Origin: CAJBVG01 sp943371235
GTDB lineage: Bacteria; Bacteroidota; Bacteroidia; Sphingobacteriales; Sphingobacteriaceae
Length of the DNA: 64,000 nt
Direction of reading: 5' to 3'
NCBI GenBank assembly: GCA_943371235.1
Contig: CALRTZ010000001.1
Location: forward strand, 1 to 64,000
Numbering within the stretch: the first letter of the stretch is position 1; each line of letters starts with the position of its first letter. The notes beneath the pieces are model-generated. The model made no database searches, was not told the origin of the DNA, and saw only the letters and a program-made list of their open reading frames with translations. A program made the translations under genes and the position numbers. Shown here piece after piece: positions 25,671 to 33,018 of this stretch.

Positions 25671-26141
25671 CTGTACCATTTTGTTGGCGCAGTAAGAACT
25701 TGCAAATGCTTCGGGTTTTGCTTTAAACACAAAACCCATACTTAAAATATAACCCATTGCTTCGTGCAATGCTTGGTTCGATTTGAAGTTTGGGTTTGTA
25801 TTAATATCGGCATGTACTTCTAAATCTACATCGTATAAATCTAACAAATCGCAAAGAGCATAAGCAGTTTCTATAGACCGCTGCACTTCGTTTAGCATCC
25901 GTTCTTTGATGCTCATTTTTTTGTTAACTTTTTCTTGATGGATGTACATAAAACCACCTTTTTGTTCGCGTAAAAAAACAACGACGGTAGCAAAATCGAT
26001 TAATTCTCCTTTAACTTGTGAATCGGTTCCGATGCAAACTTTAAGTTTGTTTCCTAATTCGTACTCGCGTTCAATTGTTTTTTCGACTTCAGATAGTAAG
26101 TCGGTTGATAAAGGTTCTCCACTAAATTTTTTCCAAGCCAT
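25668..26141 (-). CDS. YkuK-like RNase H-fold protein (DUF458)
   Basis: 157 residues, typical length. Conserved features of this family are LKVCIGTDSQVKG (about 34-46, first acidic strand with Asp39), FATVVVFLREQKGGFMYIH, a central helix SIKERMLNEVQRSIETAYAL and VDLEVHADINTNPNFKSNQA (about 104-123) with the second acidic cluster. The fold is RNase H-like, but nuclease activity has not been established to my knowledge. Monocistronic. The stop codon lies in the octamer repeat shared with ettA. Confidence 0.8.
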   Translation of the reverse strand: MAWKKFSGEPLSTDLLSEVEKTIEREYELGNKLKVCIGTDSQVKGELIDFATVVVFLREQKGGFMYIHQEKVNKKMSIKERMLNEVQRSIETAYALCDLLDLYDVDLEVHADINTNPNFKSNQALHEAMGYILSMGFVFKAKPEAFASSYCANKMVQ

Positions 26142-26271
26142 ATGATAGAATTTTAAATTTTTCTTTCAATGACAGATGTTAAAAAAACGTGTTTATAACA
26201 AGAGTCTGTAAAAATAACACATAAATAAAGAGCTGGAAGTCAGCTTAATGTTATGTTTTTATTAACATATA

Positions 26272-26310
26272 CACATTCTAAACCTATTAAGACTTAAAAT
26301 TTAGAATGTG
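26272..26310. terminator. Hairpin downstream of the START-like gene
   Basis: CACATTCTAAA (26272-26282) and TTTAGAATGTG (26300-26310) form a perfect 11-bp stem with a 17-nt loop, 28 bp past the stop of the leftward gene. No T tract follows, so termination is only possible. The rest of the 197-bp gap holds a shorter ATGTTA/TAACAT pair and nothing else I recognise. Confidence 0.4.
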
Positions 26311-26338
26311 CATTCATCTTGGATGGCAGCAAAAATTG

Positions 26339-26800
26339 TTATCTGGGAAACAATTGGGCTACTTTTTTCTCGCGATAGGAGAATATTTTTTCAATTTCGT
26401 TTGAGATCATAATTGAATTCATCATTCGCCCTAGGATACCCATAGGTACTGCATAATTAACAATGTCAGTCATTTCTATTCCACCCTCAACAACTTTAAA
26501 ATGGTGTTGATGATGCCACATTGCATAAGGGCCAAAACGTTGCTCATCTACAAAATATTTTTTATCTATTACATGGGTTATTTCTGTACACCAATCCATT
26601 TGTATGCCTAATAATGGACTTACTATATAGGTAATTAACATTCCAGGGTACATTTTCTCGTCATTAAACTTTGAGGTAATAATGAATCCCATGTGCTCTG
26701 GGGTGATTTTAGCAAGGTTGCGGGGAGATGAGAAAAAGTCCCATGCCTTGTCAATATCTAATGGCAAAAATGTTTTAAATTCTTTAGTATAAACTTTCAT
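26339..26800 (-). CDS. SRPBCC (START-like) domain protein
   Basis: 153 residues. The pattern of polyketide-cyclase/START-like proteins is visible: KTFLPLDIDKAWDFFSSPRN (about 9-28), LAKITPEHMGF, then alternating beta strands (ITYIVSPLLGIQMDWCTEIT, FVDEQRFGPYAMWHHQHHFK) and a long C-terminal helix (MNSIMISNEIEKIFSYREKK). Such small proteins bind hydrophobic ligands in a cavity. The substrate is unknown. It stands alone, with 208 bp upstream in which I see no clear feature beyond AT-rich sequence. Confidence 0.75.
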   Translation of the reverse strand: MKVYTKEFKTFLPLDIDKAWDFFSSPRNLAKITPEHMGFIITSKFNDEKMYPGMLITYIVSPLLGIQMDWCTEITHVIDKKYFVDEQRFGPYAMWHHQHHFKVVEGGIEMTDIVNYAVPMGILGRMMNSIMISNEIEKIFSYREKKVAQLFPR

Positions 26801-27008
26801 GTTTCTTCAACAACATCTTTATTTAAATTGTTTCAGAAAAAATCGCAATACTGTGTAAAAAATTCTTCATAATTATATTTTTTAATTGTTGTTTAGAGAA
26901 ATATCAATGAATGAAAATTCCTCAAAACAAAATTGCAAAGTATAATATGAGAATTGTTGTAGATGCGAAGTGATTAATTACATATATCACTTATGCAATG
27001 GAAAAATA

Positions 27009-28004
27009 TTATTTCAAGCTCCAGAGATTGCCGTTTTTCGTACTTAATTTATTTAAATGCCCATTTTGATGCAGTACAACCAATTCTTTTTCTGCTTCTT
27101 CAAAACTGATGTCTTTTAACACAGCATATTCTTTAGTCGTTAGGGTCTTGTTTCGTGAAAATAATTCTAATAATGTTACACTATAATTATTTTTTGTTAC
27201 ATCCTTTTTTAATTTTAATACTGCATCTTCAAAAACTTTGTAGGGTTTAACTCCATAAACTTTTAACGGGGTGTTACTCTCATCCACAAAAAATAAGGTA
27301 GGGAAACCTCGTACTCCAAAATCTTGAGATAAGCTTAAATCGTTTTGGAAACTCAGCTTAGCACCGTTCTCGTAATCAATTTTAAGTTTTATTGTATCTA
27401 AACCTGATTCTATCGCTGCCTTACTGATATGCTGCCATTTAGTAATGTTTTTCTTTTCTAAAAAAACCATCTCTCTAATTTTACGCAAAAAGAGTAATGA
27501 CTTTTGTTCATCTTGCATTTGAGCGGCTTTAAAGGCAATAGATGGCGGGTACGATGAATTTAAGGGGTCCTCAAGCCATATATCTCCATCAATTGGCATT
27601 TCATAGTATTTGCTCACTTCGTCCCAATGATGTGCCACATCACTAGGTTTACTAATGCCTCCACTGTTGTAAGACCAATCGGGCAATAATCCTCCCATGT
27701 AATACTCTATATGGATATATTCTCCATACTCTAATTTTAATCTTCGTAATTGTGGTTCAATTCCCCAACATGCTGAACAAATAGGATCCGTAAAATATAG
27801 AACACGAATTGGTTTTATAATAGATTTCAATACAACTTTTTCTTCCGACTTTGAATTAGTTGGAACTTCACATATTCCTTCCACAGGATCACAAATAAGT
27901 GGATTTATGGACTTTGATGTATCTGTATTCAAAATGTTTTGAGAATTAGATGTTTGAAAATATAGTAAAAAGAAGAAGAATGCAAAAATATATTTACTCA
28001 TCAT
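27009..28004 (-). CDS. Exported DsbA-like thioredoxin-fold protein (SpxH/FrnE type)
   Basis: 331 residues. Residues 1-22 form a signal peptide (FAFFFFLLYFQTSNSQ). The DsbA-like domain begins near 65 with VLYFTDPICSACWGIEP, active site Cys76-Ser-Ala-Cys79, and includes the long helical insertion and a cis-Pro strand FGVRGFPTLFFVDE. This pattern resembles the SpxH/FrnE branch. The last 55 residues (LELFSRNKTLTTKEYAVLKD and onward) resemble a small winged-helix unit, unexpected in an exported protein. It is the last gene of an operon with pyrophosphatase (8-bp gap) and aldehyde dehydrogenase. Confidence 0.78.
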   Translation of the reverse strand: MMSKYIFAFFFFLLYFQTSNSQNILNTDTSKSINPLICDPVEGICEVPTNSKSEEKVVLKSIIKPIRVLYFTDPICSACWGIEPQLRRLKLEYGEYIHIEYYMGGLLPDWSYNSGGISKPSDVAHHWDEVSKYYEMPIDGDIWLEDPLNSSYPPSIAFKAAQMQDEQKSLLFLRKIREMVFLEKKNITKWQHISKAAIESGLDTIKLKIDYENGAKLSFQNDLSLSQDFGVRGFPTLFFVDESNTPLKVYGVKPYKVFEDAVLKLKKDVTKNNYSVTLLELFSRNKTLTTKEYAVLKDISFEEAEKELVVLHQNGHLNKLSTKNGNLWSLK

Positions 28005-28012
28005 TTAAATAA

Positions 28013-28558
28013 TTATTTCTGAAAGTATTCTTTATACATAATGAAACTGTCTTCTAATATTTTGATAGCTGTTTTTTTATCTAGAAAATCTTCAACAACA
28101 ACCGTTTTCTTCTCAAGCTTCTTATAATCTTCAAAAAAGTTTCGCATCTCCGAAATAAAATGTAGTGGCAATTCTGAAATATCGTTTATATGACTAACAC
28201 TTGGATCACCAGCGGCTACGGCAATAATTTTATCATCGGCCTCATTATTATCTAACATTCGCATTACACCTATCACTTTAGCAGGTACGATGCATAATGG
28301 CACAATGTCTATTTGCGATAATATCAAAATATCTAATGGATCATGATCTTCGCAATAGGTTTGTGGAATAAAACCGTAGTTTGCTGGATAATAAACAGAA
28401 GAGTATAAAACTCTATCTAATTTTAACAATCCACTATCTTTATCTAATTCATATTTTGCTCTGGTACCTTTAGGTATTTCTATAATACCATTTACAATGT
28501 CTGGTAAATTATTACCTGCAGACACATGGTGCCAAGGATTGAATATATTTTCTATCAT
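28013..28558 (-). CDS. ppa: Inorganic pyrophosphatase, family I
   Basis: 181 residues. It hydrolyses pyrophosphate in the cytosol, driving biosynthetic reactions. Family I residues are visible: EIPKGTRAKYELDK (27-40), YPANYGFIPQTYCEDHDPLDILIL (about 57-80) with the Mg-binding DHDPLD, then VIGVMRMLDNNEADDKIIAV. The stop is 8 bp from the DsbA-like gene and its start lies one base from the aldehyde dehydrogenase stop, so the three are one operon. Confidence 0.94.
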   Translation of the reverse strand: MIENIFNPWHHVSAGNNLPDIVNGIIEIPKGTRAKYELDKDSGLLKLDRVLYSSVYYPANYGFIPQTYCEDHDPLDILILSQIDIVPLCIVPAKVIGVMRMLDNNEADDKIIAVAAGDPSVSHINDISELPLHFISEMRNFFEDYKKLEKKTVVVEDFLDKKTAIKILEDSFIMYKEYFQK

Positions 28559-28559
28559 G

Positions 28560-29921
28560 TTATATTATTTTCTTAATTAAGTTGAAAAATTTAAATGGTG
28601 GATATTTAAAAATTAAATCAATCCAGGTTGGGCTGGTTAATATAGAACGTCTATTGCTAAATGCAGTATAACTTTCTTCGCCATGGTATTTACCCATACC
28701 ACTATTCCCTACTCCACCAAAAGGTAAATGATGGTTAGCAATGTGCAACAAGGTGTCGTTTACACAAATTCCTCCTGAACTAGTATATTTTACTATTGTT
28801 TTCAAGTTTTTATTTGTACCAAAATAATACAAGGCTAGTGGTTTCTCTTGTTCATTAATATAATTAATTGCTTGCCTAATATCTGTAAAAGTAAACATGG
28901 GTAAAATCGGACCGAAAATTTCTTCTTTCATGGTATTCGATTCTAGAGAAACATTTTCTAAAATTGTGGGCGCTATGTATTTCGTATCTTTATTATGCTC
29001 CCCACCCCAAGTTATATTGCCATCTTTTAATAAGTTAATTAATCGGTCAAATGCTTCGTTGTTAATAATGCGAGGATAATAATTGCTTTGTTTGAAATCT
29101 TTTCCATACATCTCTTCTGCATAATGGATCATTTCTTTAATCAAACTATCTTTTACTCGTTCGTGTACATATACATAATCAGGTGCTATACATGTTTGAC
29201 CTGCATTAATCAATTTGCCCCAAATAATTCTTTTAGCCGCAATTTTAATATTGGCCGATTCATCTACAATACATGGACTCTTACCGCCTAGTTCTAAAAT
29301 CACAGGAGTTAAGTGTTTTGATGCAGCTTGCATTACTGCTTTACCAAATGAAGAACTACCTGTAAAGAAAATTACATCAAATCTTTTTTCAAGCAAACTG
29401 GTATTCTCATTCCTGCCACCTAAAACTACACTTATGTAATCTTCCTTAAATTCTTCTTTAATAATTTGTGCTATTAAATTAGAAACCGTTGGAGTACTCG
29501 ATGAAGGTTTCAAAATGGCAGTACAACCCGCAGATATTGCGCCTACTAAGGGGTTTATGGTTAATTGAAAAGGATAATTCCAAGGCGCAATAATTAAGGC
29601 TTGTCCTAATGGTTCTGTTATTATTTTACTACTTGATGGTAGTAAATGAAAAGGAGTATGAACGTGTTTGGGCCTAGACCATTCTTTAAGGTTTTTTAAA
29701 TGGTAATCAATTTCACTTAGTACAATGCTTATTTCTGATAAATAAGCTTCTTCATACGATTTATGTAAATCGGTATAAAGTGCGTCTGTAATCTTTTTAC
29801 TGTTTTTTACAACTGCTGTTCTTAACTTTTTGAGATTACGAATTCGAAATGAAATTTCTTTCGTTTGTTGAGAATTGAAAAAAGCTCGCTGATTTTCGAG
29901 CAGTTGGTCTAATGTACTCAT
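28560..29921 (-). CDS. Aldehyde dehydrogenase, class 3-like
   Basis: 453 residues, the short class 3 (fatty aldehyde) length. Motifs: LIIAPWNYPFQLTINPLVGA (substrate/NAD), FFTGSSSFGKAVM (NAD loop), VILELGGKSPCIVDESAN with the general-base Glu, and INAGQTCIAPDYVYV with the catalytic Cys. The C-terminus ends in a hydrophobic, basic tail (LIFKYPPFKFFNLIKKII) that may associate with membrane, as in fatty aldehyde dehydrogenases. Likely role: oxidation of medium or long-chain aldehydes to acids. First gene of the operon; a -7-like box lies 17 nt upstream. Confidence 0.9.
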   Translation of the reverse strand: MSTLDQLLENQRAFFNSQQTKEISFRIRNLKKLRTAVVKNSKKITDALYTDLHKSYEEAYLSEISIVLSEIDYHLKNLKEWSRPKHVHTPFHLLPSSSKIITEPLGQALIIAPWNYPFQLTINPLVGAISAGCTAILKPSSSTPTVSNLIAQIIKEEFKEDYISVVLGGRNENTSLLEKRFDVIFFTGSSSFGKAVMQAASKHLTPVILELGGKSPCIVDESANIKIAAKRIIWGKLINAGQTCIAPDYVYVHERVKDSLIKEMIHYAEEMYGKDFKQSNYYPRIINNEAFDRLINLLKDGNITWGGEHNKDTKYIAPTILENVSLESNTMKEEIFGPILPMFTFTDIRQAINYINEQEKPLALYYFGTNKNLKTIVKYTSSGGICVNDTLLHIANHHLPFGGVGNSGMGKYHGEESYTAFSNRRSILTSPTWIDLIFKYPPFKFFNLIKKII

Positions 29922-29937
29922 TGGATATAATTTGCTT

Positions 29938-29979
29938 TAAATATACTGAAATGAAACACAAGAAATGCTTCATTTCAGT
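29938..29979 (-). promoter_or_regulatory. Promoter-like box and perfect hairpin upstream of aldehyde dehydrogenase
   Basis: Leftward TATATTTA (complement of 29938-29945) lies 17 nt before the start codon. Directly behind it ACTGAAATGAA (29945-29955) and TTCATTTCAGT (29969-29979) form an 11-bp perfect inverted repeat over the expected -33 region. It may be an operator, or a terminator of the upstream DUF2892 gene; no T tract supports the latter. Confidence 0.4.
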
Positions 29980-30025
29980 AATCAATAAACAAATTAATGA
30001 ATAGAGAGTTTTAAAAATCCTAAAA

Positions 30026-30235
30026 CTATTTGTCTTTTACTGCGCAGGTATTCATCCCAAAAAAAGTGTATAAGGGACAAAAACTCACAAAACTAGTAAG
30101 TGTAAATACTGCAGCTACCACCACTAGTATAATGCCAAGTGTGCCTGCTACTGTTCCAGTAAAGTAAAGAGCTGCTAAAATTGCCGCCACAATTAATCTG
30201 ATAATTCTGTCGGTTGATCCCATGTTTGTTTTCAT
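30026..30235 (-). CDS. DUF2892 (YgaP-type) small membrane protein
   Basis: 69 residues. NMGSTDRIIRLIVAAILAAL is the family hallmark, followed by a second hydrophobic segment (TLGIILVVVAAVFTLTSF) and the terminal FCPLYTFFGMNTC. Two membrane helices in a hairpin. Members occur alone or fused to rhodanese domains, as in YgaP; the function alone is unknown. Four bases upstream ends a 35-codon membrane peptide gene on the same strand. Confidence 0.85.
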   Translation of the reverse strand: MKTNMGSTDRIIRLIVAAILAALYFTGTVAGTLGIILVVVAAVFTLTSFVSFCPLYTFFGMNTCAVKDK

Positions 30236-30239
30236 ATAT

Positions 30240-30347
30240 TTATTTTTTTATAAGGTTAATAATTATAACAACTAAGGCAATTAATCCGATACATGTTAAA
30301 CATACTAATTTAAACTTGTATAAGGTTCTTAGTTCTTTCATCACCAT
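30240..30347 (-). CDS. Small membrane protein, 35 residues
   Basis: An ATG at 30347 opens 35 codons ending in TAA at 30240-30242, 4 bp before the DUF2892 start. The product is a basic amphipathic start (MVMKELRTLYKFK), one hydrophobic helix with two cysteines spaced C-x2-C (about residues 14-32) and a KK end. An alternative start is Met3. The position suggests co-expression with DUF2892. Identity not recognised; the call rests on length, hydrophobicity and operon spacing. Confidence 0.5.
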   Translation of the reverse strand: MVMKELRTLYKFKLVCLTCIGLIALVVIIINLIKK

Positions 30348-30393
30348 ACAAATGTAAACCTATTTATCAATAAAATTGTAACATTTGTTACCC

Positions 30394-30470
30394 AGCTCCG
30401 TAGGAGCGGCATGTTAATAGCAATGTAGGAGCGATATTTTAATAGCTCCGTAGGAGCGGCATGTTAATTA
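30394..30470 (+). repeat. REP-like palindromes, left of the transposase
   Basis: Two good copies, 30394-30419 and 30444-30470, of AGCTCCGTAGGAGCGGCATG followed by TTAATAG, with a decayed copy between (GTAGGAGCGATATTTTAATAG). Each begins with the hairpin GCTCC-GTA-GGAGC followed by the conserved GGCATGTTAATA tail. The second copy overlaps the transposase stop codon at 30468. Confidence 0.88.
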
Positions 30471-30929
30471 ATCGATCCATTCAAATAGATATTTATCTTC
30501 ATATTCGATTTCAAATTTATTTAACATCTCAATATATTCCTCTTTAAACGTTTTTTGTTTATGATGATTATCTTGATCATTAATGTAATTTATTACTTTA
30601 TCTAGATTAGATTTAGAATGAGAAAATGCTCCAAAACCTTCTTGCCATTGAAATTTTCCAGAAACGAATCGTTTTTCATTTATCCATTTTGATGAATTAG
30701 CTTTGACATCTCTAACAAGATCAGATATGGTAATATTTGGATTAATACTGATAAGAATATGTATATGATCGGGCATCCCACCGATGGCAAATAATTTTTG
30801 CCCTTTAGAATTTATAATGCCTGTAATATATTTATTTAATTCTTCTTGCCATTTTTTTTGAATTAGGTTTTGTCTTCCTTTTACTGAAAAGACAATATGA
30901 ATATAAATTTGATTATATGTATTTGCCAT
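30468..30929 (-). CDS. REP-associated tyrosine (Y1) transposase
   Basis: 153 residues, the full length of the IS200-like HUH family. The metal-binding HUH motif is MPDHIHILI (His55, His57) and the nucleophile is Tyr115 in VINYINDQDNHHK. WQEGFGAFSHS is typical of the Bacteroidota branch. All key residues are present, so the enzyme looks functional. Such enzymes nick and rejoin single-stranded REP DNA and are thought to spread REP sequences through a genome. The flanking inverted REP palindromes identify it as RAYT and not a free insertion sequence. Confidence 0.9.
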   Translation of the reverse strand: MANTYNQIYIHIVFSVKGRQNLIQKKWQEELNKYITGIINSKGQKLFAIGGMPDHIHILISINPNITISDLVRDVKANSSKWINEKRFVSGKFQWQEGFGAFSHSKSNLDKVINYINDQDNHHKQKTFKEEYIEMLNKFEIEYEDKYLFEWID

Positions 30930-31006
30930 TTATTTTTAATTTTAAAACTAATTTATAATTAAAATGCAACAATATTGTTTTGAATATTATTTATGGTTTA
31001 ATAAAT

Positions 31007-31046
31007 AACATGCCGCTCCTATTAACATGTCGCCCCTACGGGGCTA
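31007..31046 (-). repeat. REP-like palindromes, right of the transposase, copies 1-2
   Basis: On the minus strand the hairpin GCCCC-GTA-GGGGC is followed by GACATGTTAATA, then by a partial copy GGAGCGGCATGTT. The compensated stem (C-G pairs replacing T-A in the loop-proximal position) compared with the left copies supports selection on the hairpin. Confidence 0.85.
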
Positions 31047-31090
31047 GGATTCTGCGTAAGATAAAATAATTGCGATATGGTTACATATTG

Positions 31091-31121
31091 CTATTTACAT
31101 GTCGCCCCTACAGGGCTTATG
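31091..31121 (-). repeat. REP-like palindrome, right of the transposase, copy 3
   Basis: Minus strand GCCCTGTAGGGGCGACATG then TAAATAG. One stem position is a T-G pair. It lies 9 bp from the stop codon of the pentapeptide-repeat gene and may end that transcript. Confidence 0.8.
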
Positions 31122-31129
31122 AAAACTTA

Positions 31130-31693
31130 TCATTTAATTATAATATTGTATTTATTTAACAAGCCAGGTAAGGAATTTAAATTAAATATTGCATTTTTAA
31201 TTTTATTAATGTCTGGATCTATTTGAATGTTGATAGATTCTCGAAAATCAACTTTTTCCAAATTCGTATTCTCGAAATGAGTATTTAATAAATCACAGTT
31301 TAAAAATTTCGACTCTGATAAATCTGTATCTGTAAAATCAACTTCATATAAAGCTGAGTTTATAAAATTTGTTTTCTTTAATTTCTTTGCATAAAATGAT
31401 GAATGATTAAGTGTGCAAGCATCAAAAGAAAAAGATAAATTAAAGATATTACAATAATCGAATCGTAAACCGAGCATTTTGCAATTTTTAAAACGAGTAT
31501 TTTGAATGGAAGTATTTGTTAAATTAACTAAACTCAAATTACAATTGTCGAACTCGCAATCTATGAATTTAAAATCTTTCAAATCTTGTTCCGAAAAATC
31601 GCATTCTGTAAAATTGCAATTTTCATATTCTGCTTTTTCAAGTTTTACAGAATCTTGGTTTAGACTCTTATACTGTTGAGATTCAATAATCAT
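31130..31693 (-). CDS. Pentapeptide-repeat protein
   Basis: 187 residues. From about residue 18 to 160 nearly every fifth residue is Phe or Leu with small or polar residues between (CNFTE CDFSE QDLKD FKFID CEFDN CNLSL VNLTN), forming a right-handed beta helix. The double-block layout with an interruption near residue 88 (FSFDACTLNH) and length resemble Qnr/MfpA-type DNA mimics that protect gyrase, but nothing proves this function. The gene may be in a unit with the leftward genes 31711-32993 (17-bp gap). Confidence 0.8.
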   Translation of the reverse strand: MIIESQQYKSLNQDSVKLEKAEYENCNFTECDFSEQDLKDFKFIDCEFDNCNLSLVNLTNTSIQNTRFKNCKMLGLRFDYCNIFNLSFSFDACTLNHSSFYAKKLKKTNFINSALYEVDFTDTDLSESKFLNCDLLNTHFENTNLEKVDFRESINIQIDPDINKIKNAIFNLNSLPGLLNKYNIIIK

Positions 31694-31710
31694 TTTATAG
31701 GTTCATTACA

Positions 31711-32580
31711 TTATTTCAATTCTCCAAATTTAACTAACTTATATTCTGGGCTACATTCGGCTAAATGTTTTAAAATTTCTACATGTCCTTTTCCATATAA
31801 GACTAAAATCCTATCATTTGGTGAATTTGTAATTTGTTGGATATGCCTGAATATTCGTAAATTCCTACTGTACCAATGCATCGCTAAAGCATCAGCACCT
31901 CGGGTATCACCTAATTTAAAATCACCTACTAAATACGCCCCATAACCTCGATTAAGACTTTTATCAGAATTGAAATATTTGAAATAATTCAATAAGGACA
32001 TTTCTTTATTTAACACATCATTATTTTTATAATAAGCACTGTATAATTTAGAAATAGTATCATTGCTCTGGAAATCCCAATCAGTATAAATAGTATCAAA
32101 CACAGGCCTAAAACAATTACTATCTTTCCCATCGTACAAATCATATAAAATGGTACCATCATCTACACCGTAAAGGGTATCTAGCTTAAATCGATCTGCT
32201 AAACGGAAGCCAATTTGTTCAATTTCGTTTTTCGTTAATTGGCGTTCTCCTTTTTTCCATGCTCTATAATTATGCATTACATATCCAGTATTTCTGCCTG
32301 CCTCGATAGCTATTTTAGTAGGTTTAAACTTTGCAATGTAATCTAATAGCTCATTCAATTCTTTTTGTTTTTGCTCCGATAAAATATCTATTTGTTTATC
32401 TTTATCTGTTTTATATGCGTCTAAATTATAATAGGCGAAATGGAAAGAACCTACAAATAAAATACTTGCTTGCTTTCTATTACCAACTAAAATATCATCG
32501 AGATCCGGACCAGATGTTTGAGCATACAATTTAATTGTAGAGTATGCTAGTGCAATTAACAATAAGTATACTTTTTTCAT
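31711..32580 (-). CDS. DUF5694-like exported protein (TraB/GumN-like fold)
   Basis: 289 residues with a signal peptide (KVYLLLIALAYSTIKLYAQ). ILFVGSFHFAYY near residue 40, KIAIEAGRN near 88 and the C-terminal VLYGKGHVEILKHL near 262 resemble the G-x-x-H and G-x-H elements of the TraB/GumN/Tiki metallohydrolase-like group, consistent with DUF5694. Possible protease-like activity is inferred from fold only. It starts inside the PH-domain protein stop (4-bp overlap ATGA), so these are co-translated. Confidence 0.68.
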   Translation of the reverse strand: MKKVYLLLIALAYSTIKLYAQTSGPDLDDILVGNRKQASILFVGSFHFAYYNLDAYKTDKDKQIDILSEQKQKELNELLDYIAKFKPTKIAIEAGRNTGYVMHNYRAWKKGERQLTKNEIEQIGFRLADRFKLDTLYGVDDGTILYDLYDGKDSNCFRPVFDTIYTDWDFQSNDTISKLYSAYYKNNDVLNKEMSLLNYFKYFNSDKSLNRGYGAYLVGDFKLGDTRGADALAMHWYSRNLRIFRHIQQITNSPNDRILVLYGKGHVEILKHLAECSPEYKLVKFGELK

Positions 32581-32993
32581 TTCTTGTATTTTACTTCGAT
32601 GCTTGGATTAATTTGTAAGATATCTTGAATAAAAATTTGCTTTTCTTTTGGAGATATGATTACGGAATCAAATTTATTGTAAATAATTTCAATTCTATCA
32701 AAAGATGCTGCCGGTGAGCTTAGCGGGCTGTTCGTTTCTTCTATTTTTTTAATTTGATGTATGTCGACATTCAATTTATACAAAAACCCAGAACGTATTT
32801 TCAACACATCCTCCTCAATTATATAATAAGTATTTACAAAAAGTTGTAAAATAAACGCAAACAATGCGAATACAAGTAATAAGGCATACCAAGGTGCACC
32901 ATCAAGGTATAATAATATACTTACTGTACTTAATACAATTAATAATATGCTTAACAACCAATAAGAGATGCCAGATTTATACACCTTTTTCAT
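32577..32993 (-). CDS. PH-like domain membrane protein
   Basis: 138 residues. Two membrane helices (about 9-30 and 34-53) are followed by a bacterial PH-type beta domain: NTYYIIEEDVLKIRSGFLYK, VDIHQIKKIEETNSPLSSPAASFDRIEI and SVIISPKEKQIFIQDILQIN. This pattern is that of the bPH_4 family, in which the repeated I-x-P-K-E-K and SSPAxS blocks are typical. Function unknown. First gene of a short operon with the DUF5694-like gene. Confidence 0.72.
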   Translation of the reverse strand: MKKVYKSGISYWLLSILLIVLSTVSILLYLDGAPWYALLLVFALFAFILQLFVNTYYIIEEDVLKIRSGFLYKLNVDIHQIKKIEETNSPLSSPAASFDRIEIIYNKFDSVIISPKEKQIFIQDILQINPSIEVKYKK

Positions 32994-33018
32994 ATATTAA
33001 ATATACAAAAATTAGGTA

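Larger units (their letters stand above)
30394..31121. mobile_element. REP-associated tyrosine transposase unit (RAYT with inverted REPs)
   Basis: A single Y1 transposase gene (30468-30929) is bracketed by REP-like palindromes. On the left they read GCTCC-GTA-GGAGC plus GGCATGTTAATA; on the right the same structure is inverted (GTCGCCCCTACGGGGC and GTCGCCCCTACAGGGC with ACATG). REP units facing each other across a RAYT gene are the organisation described for REPtrons in other bacteria. There are no cargo genes. Confidence 0.85.
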
